A model generated the notes under the pieces. It saw only the letters and a program-made list of their open reading frames with translations, made no database searches and was not told where the DNA came from. This document shows positions 57,679-64,000 of a stretch of 64,000 nt of DNA, in pieces. Origin of the DNA: Coriobacteriales bacterium OH1046 (GTDB lineage: Bacteria > Actinomycetota > Coriobacteriia > Coriobacteriales > Atopobiaceae); NCBI GenBank assembly GCA_004010535.1, contig RQYE01000005.1, positions 186,001-250,000 on the forward strand, given 5' to 3'. How positions within the stretch are numbered: the stretch's first letter is position 1; each line of letters starts with the position of its first letter. The translations under genes were made by a program, and so were the position numbers.

Positions 57679-58689
57679 ATGACCCGTATGGGAGTCAGGG
57701 AGATAGGCAGGCGGACGGGCTACTCCCCCGCCACCGTATCCAATGCGCTCAACCGCAAGCCGGGTGTGAGCGAGAAGGCAGTCGCAGCCATCCTCTCCTG
57801 CGCGGAGGAGATCGGCTATCGGCATCCCGGAAGGATCGAGGGGCTGCGCTTCCTCATCGCGCGCAAATCCGGACGCATCCTCGACGAGGGCACCTTCCAT
57901 CCCGGCGTCATCGACGGGGCCGAGCGCCAAGCCAAGCAGATGGGCTTCCCCCTCAGCTTCTCGACCTTGGAGCTTTCGGACAAAGAGGGGACCCGGAGCC
58001 AGACGGAGGCCATGTGCCGCGACGCCACGACCGGCATCATCCTGCTGGGCACCGAGATGGACGAGGGCGACTACGATCTCTTCGCCGAAAGCGACGCCCC
58101 CATCGTGGTGTGCGACGGATGGAGCGACCGCTACTTCTTCGAGTCGATCGTCACCTCCAACGAGAACTCGGCCTACCGCGCCGTGACCTACCTTTTGGAG
58201 CACGGGCACCGCGAGGTCGGCTACATCCGCGGCGAGACCGTCATCAGGAACTTCCCTTTGCGCGAGCGGGGCTACGTGCGCGCCTTGCGGGAGCATGGCC
58301 TTATAGCCAACCCGGCGTTCCGGGTAACCGTGGGCACAACGGTCAGCTCGTCGTACGCCTCGATGCATGCGTGGTTGGAGGGCCGCCCCCAACTCCCCAC
58401 GGCCTTCTTCGCCGAGAACGACATCATGGCGCTGGGCTGCATGCGCGCGCTCAACGAGCACGGCATCGACACGCCCCGCGATGTCTCGATGTTCGGCTTC
58501 GACGACCTCAACTTCGCCAGCATCGCCAATCCACCGCTCTCGACCATGCGCGTTCCCAACCGCGCGATGGGCGAGCTCGCCGTCAGGGCGCTTGTCGAAT
58601 CGGTGCGCCAACCTACCGACTACTCCCGCGTGACGCACCTCTCCACCACGCTGGTGGAGAGGCAGAGCGTCCGCACCATCGAGACCTGA
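57679..58689 (+). CDS. LacI family transcriptional regulator
   Basis: MGVREIGRRTGYSPATVSNALNRKPGVSEKAVAAIL HTH; GGAGG RBS. Confidence 0.95.
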   Translation: MTRMGVREIGRRTGYSPATVSNALNRKPGVSEKAVAAILSCAEEIGYRHPGRIEGLRFLIARKSGRILDEGTFHPGVIDGAERQAKQMGFPLSFSTLELSDKEGTRSQTEAMCRDATTGIILLGTEMDEGDYDLFAESDAPIVVCDGWSDRYFFESIVTSNENSAYRAVTYLLEHGHREVGYIRGETVIRNFPLRERGYVRALREHGLIANPAFRVTVGTTVSSSYASMHAWLEGRPQLPTAFFAENDIMALGCMRALNEHGIDTPRDVSMFGFDDLNFASIANPPLSTMRVPNRAMGELAVRALVESVRQPTDYSRVTHLSTTLVERQSVRTIET

Positions 58690-58780
58690 GGGAGCCGGAG
58701 GAGGGATATCGTCCCCGACGAGAAGGGAACGGGAAGGGGCGTCCTCTGGATGAGGGGGTACCCTCCCCGGTGACGATCAT

Positions 58781-58862
58781 GAACATCCCGCCCCACGCAC
58801 GAACATCCCCGGCATGTTCGCGAACACCTCGGGGATGTTCGTGTGAAAACCGGCATGTTCGC
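58781..58862. repeat. Cluster of GAACAT/ATGTTC palindromes; 14-bp hairpin CACGAACATCCCCG/CGGGGATGTTCGTG enclosing TGTTCGCGAACA
   Basis: Stem arms 58798-58811 and 58830-58843; perfect inner palindrome 58815-58826; between convergent genes. Confidence 0.85.
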
Positions 58863-58922
58863 GCAGGCGCATAGCAGGGATGCAGGAGAGCAGGGGATAT
58901 CCCCTCCTGCTCGGATCACCGC

Positions 58923-60539
58923 TCACGCGTCTGTCGCGTAGGCGGCCTCGGCGGCCTTCTCGGCCTCGTTGGCCCTCATGAAACGCCGCAGATAGATCGC
59001 ATAGCCCTCGACGTCGGCATCGTCGGGCGCAAGGGTCTCCCCCTGCATGCCCGCGAACACGCGTCCGTCCAAGAAGTCCGCCAGGCTCTCCCCCTCCGCG
59101 CGCAGGGCAAGGTAGGCCGCCTCGAGGGCCATGCCCCAGGCGCCGCCCTCGCCCGCCGTCTCCATCACGGTGACGGGCGCCTGCAGCGCGGCGGCCAGCA
59201 GCGACTGCGCCACGCGCGGCGTCTTGAAGATGCCGCCGTGCCCGCAGAGGCGGTCGATGCCCACCTGCTCGGCTCGCAGGGCCTCGTTGCCCACGGCAAG
59301 CGCGCCGAACGCCGACATGATATTCATGCGCATGAGGTTGGCCACGTTGAGCGCGGCGTTCCGTTCGCGCAGCACCAACGGGTAACCCGTCTGCACGCCC
59401 ATGATGGTCTCGCCCGATACGAAGGGGATGCTCACCAGCCCGCCCGCGTCCTTGTCGCCCGCGAGCGCCGCCTCGAACAGCCGTGTATACAGGGAGCCCT
59501 TGTCCACCTCCTGCCCCATGAGGGAGCTGTAGCTGGCGAGGAGGTCCACCCAGGCGTTGATATCGGAGGTGCAGTTGTTGCAGTGCACCATGGCAACCGG
59601 ATCTCCCACCGGCGTGGTCACCAGGTCGATCTGCGGGTTGGCGGCGTCGCGCAGCGCGTGCTCCAGCACCACCATCGAGAAGATCGAGGTCCCGGCCGAG
59701 ACGTTGCCCGTGCGCGGCGCCACCGAACCGGTGGCCACCATGCCCGTCCCCGCATCGCCGTCGGGCGGGCAGAGCGGCATGCCCGGCATGAGGTCTCCCG
59801 CAGGGTCGAGCAGGCGCGCGCCCGCTTCGGTGAGAATACCCGCAGGTTCCCCCGCCGGGAGCGGGGCGGGCAGCAGGTCGGACAGGCGCCAGGGCATGTC
59901 CTCGCGCGCGGCGAGCTCGTCGAAGCGCGCCATCATCGTGGCATCGTAGGTGCCGGTCGCGGAGTCGATGGGGAACATGCCGCTCGCATCGCCCACGCCG
60001 AGCACCTTCTCCCCTGTCAGGCGCCAGTGCACGAGACCGGCCAATGTGGTGAGATAAGCCACGTCGCGCGTATGCGGCTCGTGGTCGAGCATGGCCTGGC
60101 GCAGATGCGCGATGCTCCAACGCTCGGGGATGTGGAAGCCGAGGAACCCGGTCAGCTCGCACGCAGCCGCTGCGGTGGTGGTGTTGCGCCAGGTGCGAAA
60201 GGCTGCGAGCTGCCTTCCCTCGGCATCGAAGGGCAGGTAGCCGTGCATCATGGCGCTCACGCCAAGGGCCCCGAGGCGCGCCAGCACCACCCCGTAGCGC
60301 TCGCGGACGGCAGCCTTGAGGCTCGCGTAGCAGCCCGCGAGGCCGCTCCAGATGTCATCGGGGGTGTAGGTCCAGTACCCTCCTTCGAACCGGTTCTCCC
60401 AGTCGTGCGTTCCCGTGGCGAGCACCTCGAAGCGCTCGTCGATGAGCACCGCCTTGATGCGCGTCGAGCCGAACTCGATGCCCAGGAAGCAGGCTCCCGC
60501 CCCGACGGCCTGCGCCGCCCGTGCGCTATCGATAGCCAT
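58923..60539 (-). CDS. FGGY family carbohydrate kinase (probable L-ribulokinase by context)
   Basis: FLGIEFGSTRIKAVLIDERFEVLATGTHDWEN; adjacent to araA. Confidence 0.88.
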   Translation of the reverse strand: MAIDSARAAQAVGAGACFLGIEFGSTRIKAVLIDERFEVLATGTHDWENRFEGGYWTYTPDDIWSGLAGCYASLKAAVRERYGVVLARLGALGVSAMMHGYLPFDAEGRQLAAFRTWRNTTTAAAACELTGFLGFHIPERWSIAHLRQAMLDHEPHTRDVAYLTTLAGLVHWRLTGEKVLGVGDASGMFPIDSATGTYDATMMARFDELAAREDMPWRLSDLLPAPLPAGEPAGILTEAGARLLDPAGDLMPGMPLCPPDGDAGTGMVATGSVAPRTGNVSAGTSIFSMVVLEHALRDAANPQIDLVTTPVGDPVAMVHCNNCTSDINAWVDLLASYSSLMGQEVDKGSLYTRLFEAALAGDKDAGGLVSIPFVSGETIMGVQTGYPLVLRERNAALNVANLMRMNIMSAFGALAVGNEALRAEQVGIDRLCGHGGIFKTPRVAQSLLAAALQAPVTVMETAGEGGAWGMALEAAYLALRAEGESLADFLDGRVFAGMQGETLAPDDADVEGYAIYLRRFMRANEAEKAAEAAYATDA

Positions 60540-60557
60540 TGCAGACCCCCCTCGTCC

Positions 60558-62054
60558 CTAGCGATAGGCCGCCGCACCCAACATGAGCTCGTATCTGAGG
60601 CCTCTGATGGTGGTGCCGGCATCGATGACCACGGATTCCACTCCCATCTCATCGGCCCAGTCGACCATCTCCTGAGCAGTGAGGTCGAACGAGAACACGG
60701 TGTGGTGCGCGCCCCCCGCATGGATCCAGGCCTCCACGCCCGTCTTGAGGTTGGGGCGGGGGTTCCAGAACACGGTTCCGGTAGGCAGGTTGGGCATGGG
60801 CTTCTCCATGTGCTTGGCATCGACCTCGGCGATGATCAGGCGGAAGCGCTCGCCCAGATCGATGAGGGAGGTGGCGATGCCCGCGCCGGCATGGGAGGTG
60901 AAGATGAGGCGCGCGGGATCCTCGCGATCCCCCATGGAGAGCGGCGTCGCGCGGATGGCGGGCTTGGTGGCCGCGATGGAGGGATCGACCTCGGACATGT
61001 GCGACTCCAGGATGCCCTCGGCGCCCGGTGCCAGGTTGTAGGTGTAGTCCTCCATGAAGCACGTGCCCTTGGCATCGGGCACACTCGCTGCCATGACCTT
61101 CATGACGCGGTCCATGGCGCTGGTCTTCCAGTCGCCTTCGGCACCGAAGCCGTAGCCCTTCTGCATGAGGCGCTGGATGGAGAGGCTCGGCAGCTGCTTG
61201 AGGCCGCCCAGATCGCCGAAATGGGTGACGATGGCCTGGTAACCATGCTCCTTAAGGAACCGTTCGATGCCGATCTCCTGCGCGGCCTGCACCTCCACAT
61301 GGCGGCGGAACTCGGCAGGGTCGCGCCCGTCGAGGACGAGGTCGTAGAGCTCGTAGTATTCATCGGTGAGAGCAGCGGCCTCGGACGGGGTGACGGCGTC
61401 CACATAGGACACGAGGCCGTCCACGGGCCATGCGTCGACCTCCCAGCCGAACTTGACCTGCGCCTCGACCTTGTCCCCCTCGGTCACGGCGACGTTGCGC
61501 ATGTTGTCGGCGAAGCGGCACACGCGCACGGCGTTGCTCTCCACCGCGCCCACGGCCGTGCGCATCCAAGCGGCCAGCTCGGCATGCACCCGGGCATCGG
61601 CCCAATGGCCGAAGATGACCTTGCGGTTCTTGGCCACGCGGGTGAACACATGGCCGAACTCCCGGTCACCGTGCGCCGACTGGTTCTCGTTCATGAAGTC
61701 CATGTCGATGGTGTCGTAGGGGATCTCGACATTGAACTGCGTTGCCAGATGGCAGAGCGGCTTCCTGTACTCGCGCAGACCCAGGATCCACGACTTGGCC
61801 GGCGAGAAGGTGTGCATCCAGGCGATGACGCCGGCGCAGCACGGATCGCCGTCGGCATCGTTGAAGGTCTTGCGGATAAGCTCGCTGGTGATGAGCGTGG
61901 GCTTGAGCACGACCTCGAAGGGGAGCTTGCCGCTGGCATTGAGGCCGGCGACGATCTGCGCCGAATGTTCGGCCACATGCGCCAAACACTCGTCGCCGTA
62001 GAGGTCCTGCGATCCCGTGCAGAACCAGAACTGGTACTTCTTGATCTCGAGCAT
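60558..62054 (-). CDS. araA: L-arabinose isomerase
   Basis: YQFWFCTGSQDLYGDECLAHVAEHSAQIV...GVIAWMHTFSPAKSWI...GAHHTVFSFDLTAQEMVDWAD. Confidence 0.97.
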   Translation of the reverse strand: MLEIKKYQFWFCTGSQDLYGDECLAHVAEHSAQIVAGLNASGKLPFEVVLKPTLITSELIRKTFNDADGDPCCAGVIAWMHTFSPAKSWILGLREYRKPLCHLATQFNVEIPYDTIDMDFMNENQSAHGDREFGHVFTRVAKNRKVIFGHWADARVHAELAAWMRTAVGAVESNAVRVCRFADNMRNVAVTEGDKVEAQVKFGWEVDAWPVDGLVSYVDAVTPSEAAALTDEYYELYDLVLDGRDPAEFRRHVEVQAAQEIGIERFLKEHGYQAIVTHFGDLGGLKQLPSLSIQRLMQKGYGFGAEGDWKTSAMDRVMKVMAASVPDAKGTCFMEDYTYNLAPGAEGILESHMSEVDPSIAATKPAIRATPLSMGDREDPARLIFTSHAGAGIATSLIDLGERFRLIIAEVDAKHMEKPMPNLPTGTVFWNPRPNLKTGVEAWIHAGGAHHTVFSFDLTAQEMVDWADEMGVESVVIDAGTTIRGLRYELMLGAAAYR

Positions 62055-62161
62055 GTCTATCTCCTATCCGGTGCCGCGATACGGCTACGGTCGAAGGGCG
62101 GTGAGGGGCGGGGCTCCCCGGAAGGAAGGGGACTGGGGCGCCCCGCAAGGGGGAAGGGAGC

Positions 62162-63145
62162 CTACTTGATGACCTGGATGGACTCGCGGTCCGAGAACAG
62201 CGCGAGGAAGATCAGGAACACGATGCCCGTGATGAACTGCTTCATATCCGTCTGGAGCCCCATCATGACCAGGCCGCGATCGAGGACGCAGTAGGTGAGG
62301 ACGCCCACGACGATGTTGGAGAACCGCACCTTGGCCCCGCCCGAGATGGGAAGACCGCCCAGGACCAACGCCAGCATGATCTGCGTCTCGAGCATGCTAC
62401 CGCCCGTCGCGGTCACCGAACCGTTCCGTATGGCCAGTACGAAGGCCGCGAAACCCGTGATGGCACCGGCGGCGATGTAGACCAGCGTCTTGGTACGCGC
62501 CACGCTTACGCCCGCGAAGCGTGCGGCGGTCTGCCCGGCGCCCACGGCCTTGAGCGTGGCTCCCAGAGGGGTGAAGGTGAAGACGAGATAGAAGGCCACG
62601 AGGCATGCGATCGTCACCGGCAGCAGGAAGCCCGTCGTATTGAGATCCGCCTGAAGGTAGCCGGCCCCCATGGCAGGGGCGTTGGTGGTGAGATAGGCCA
62701 CGATGCCGCGCACGAGGAACATCATGCAGATGGTCACGATGAAGGACGGGATCTGGCGTCTCACATGGAAGTAGGCGTTGATCGACCCCACCACCATACC
62801 GCAGGCGATGCCGCCCAGGATGGCCAACGGCAAGCTCGTTTGGGAGAGCTCGCAGACCACGATGCAGGACAGGCCGATCATGGAACCCTGCGAGAAGTCG
62901 AGCGAACCCATGGACATGATCATGAACACGCCGATAGAGGCGATGAGCAGGACATACGTGGAGTTGAGGATGAGGCGGACGTTGTTGGGCTGCACGAGCC
63001 TGCCGCCCGTGGCGATGGCAAAGAAGGCGACGATCAACACGAATCCCAAGATGGGCAGCACCGAGCGGAGCTTTCCGCTTTCGATCGCCTTGCACAGGTT
63101 CGCGCGAACGGACTTTGCCGTTGCAGCATTGACGGTATCAGTCAT
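62162..63145 (-). CDS. Sugar ABC transporter permease (RbsC/YjfF type)
   Basis: IGVFMIMSMGSLDFSQGSMIGLSCIV...LVLGGLPISGGAKVRFSNIVVGVL. Confidence 0.95.
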   Translation of the reverse strand: MTDTVNAATAKSVRANLCKAIESGKLRSVLPILGFVLIVAFFAIATGGRLVQPNNVRLILNSTYVLLIASIGVFMIMSMGSLDFSQGSMIGLSCIVVCELSQTSLPLAILGGIACGMVVGSINAYFHVRRQIPSFIVTICMMFLVRGIVAYLTTNAPAMGAGYLQADLNTTGFLLPVTIACLVAFYLVFTFTPLGATLKAVGAGQTAARFAGVSVARTKTLVYIAAGAITGFAAFVLAIRNGSVTATGGSMLETQIMLALVLGGLPISGGAKVRFSNIVVGVLTYCVLDRGLVMMGLQTDMKQFITGIVFLIFLALFSDRESIQVIK

Positions 63146-63155
63146 CGTATCCCTC

Positions 63156-64000
63156 CTACACCATCAAGGCGATGAGATCCTGCTCGGTCATGTCGGGCCG
63201 ACGCTCGAGCTCACCCGCGATCTTGCGGTCCTTCATCACGATGATGCGGTCGCACATGCCGATAAGCTCCATGATCTCCTCCGAAATGACGAGAATCGCC
63301 TTCCCTTCCCGGCGCATCATATCGAGGAGCGCATAGATGTCGGCTTTGACCTTGATATCGATGCCGCGGGTCGGCGAGTCGAGCACGAGGATGTCCGATC
63401 CTGCACCCAGCCAGCGGGAGAGGACGACCTTCTGTTTGTTGCCCCCCGACAACGCCGAAACGAATTGGTCGACCCCCACCATCTTGGTGCTCATGACGTT
63501 GGCGTAGGTGGCGGCGAAGTCGCGTAACTCACCCGCGCGCAGGGGCAGGCCCATCCTGCGCAGCGAGGGGAGGGTGATGTTGTCCTGGATGGTGTCGTTG
63601 ATCAGCAGCGACTCGTTGTCGCGATCCTTGGACGCATAGGCAATGGAGTGGTTGATGGCCGTGTCGATGCTGTCGATAGGGGTGCCATCTCCAAGAACGA
63701 CTTCGCCGACGCGGTCGTACGACGCACCGAAGAGTGCCTTGCCCACCTCGTGCATACCGCACTCCGAGAGCCCCCCGATGCCCAGGATCTCTCCTTTGTG
63801 CAGGTCTAGGGACACCTCCTCCAGCTGTCCGGGAACCGACACCTTGCGCATGGAAAGCGCGACATCGCCCGTGAGGGGACATCCATAATCCTCGCGATAG
63901 TAGCGTTCGGACATCTGACGGCCGACCATGAGCGTCTTGAGCTTGCTCTCATCCACCTCGGACGCGCTGACGGTAGCGATGAACTCGCCATCGCGCAGAA
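63156..64000 (-). CDS. Sugar ABC transporter ATP-binding protein (RbsA type), partial at window end
   Basis: FVSALSGGNKQKVVLSRWLGAGSDILVLDSPTRGIDIKVKADIY; LHKGEILGIGGLSECGMHEVGKALFGA. Confidence 0.93.
   Translation of the reverse strand, partial: LRDGEFIATVSASEVDESKLKTLMVGRQMSERYYREDYGCPLTGDVALSMRKVSVPGQLEEVSLDLHKGEILGIGGLSECGMHEVGKALFGASYDRVGEVVLGDGTPIDSIDTAINHSIAYASKDRDNESLLINDTIQDNITLPSLRRMGLPLRAGELRDFAATYANVMSTKMVGVDQFVSALSGGNKQKVVLSRWLGAGSDILVLDSPTRGIDIKVKADIYALLDMMRREGKAILVISEEIMELIGMCDRIIVMKDRKIAGELERRPDMTEQDLIALMV

Noticed and set aside
59238-62294. 1018-aa plus-strand ORF opposite the FGGY kinase and araA
   Set aside because: Shadow ORF spanning two well-recognised minus-strand genes and their spacer; no domain-like sequence

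Overview
High-GC bacterial chromosomal segment. Gene content and protein style suggest a gut Actinobacterium of the Coriobacteriia/Collinsella type (inference). It is dense in carbohydrate-use genes. In order: mannose-family PTS (IIC partial, IIB, IIA) with two class I mannose-6-phosphate isomerases; rsmJ; a rhodanese/thioredoxin/Crp-Fnr redox cluster; PfkB kinase; nrdD-nrdG behind a convincing NrdR box pair; DegV; GH2; MgtC; amidohydrolase plus permease; pepT; an epimerase; a GH13 alpha-amylase fused in frame to a HipB/XRE-like HTH; gpmA; a HAD hydrolase; a 1539-aa acyl-CoA dehydratase activase-type protein with an overlapping TetR gene; a DEAD helicase; lactate permease; PadR-DUF2812; murB; a two-armed sucrose/fructan locus (sucrose phosphorylase arm and GH32/ABC arm, two LacI regulators, shared CAAATGCA operator-like sites); and an arabinose locus (araA, FGGY kinase, ABC transporter, partial). 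The most interesting items are (1) the XRE-GH13 fusion with an internal strong RBS, (2) a cytoplasmic BMP-like protein with a ParB-like N-terminus next to a phosphoesterase in the sucrose operon, (3) several families of small dispersed palindromic elements, including one inserted between nrdD and nrdG that creates a misleading ATG, and (4) at least six genes broken by apparent single-nucleotide indels, several in G/C homopolymers. No rRNA, tRNA, CRISPR array or complete transposon was recognised. All assignments come from reading the sequence; no database search was run.
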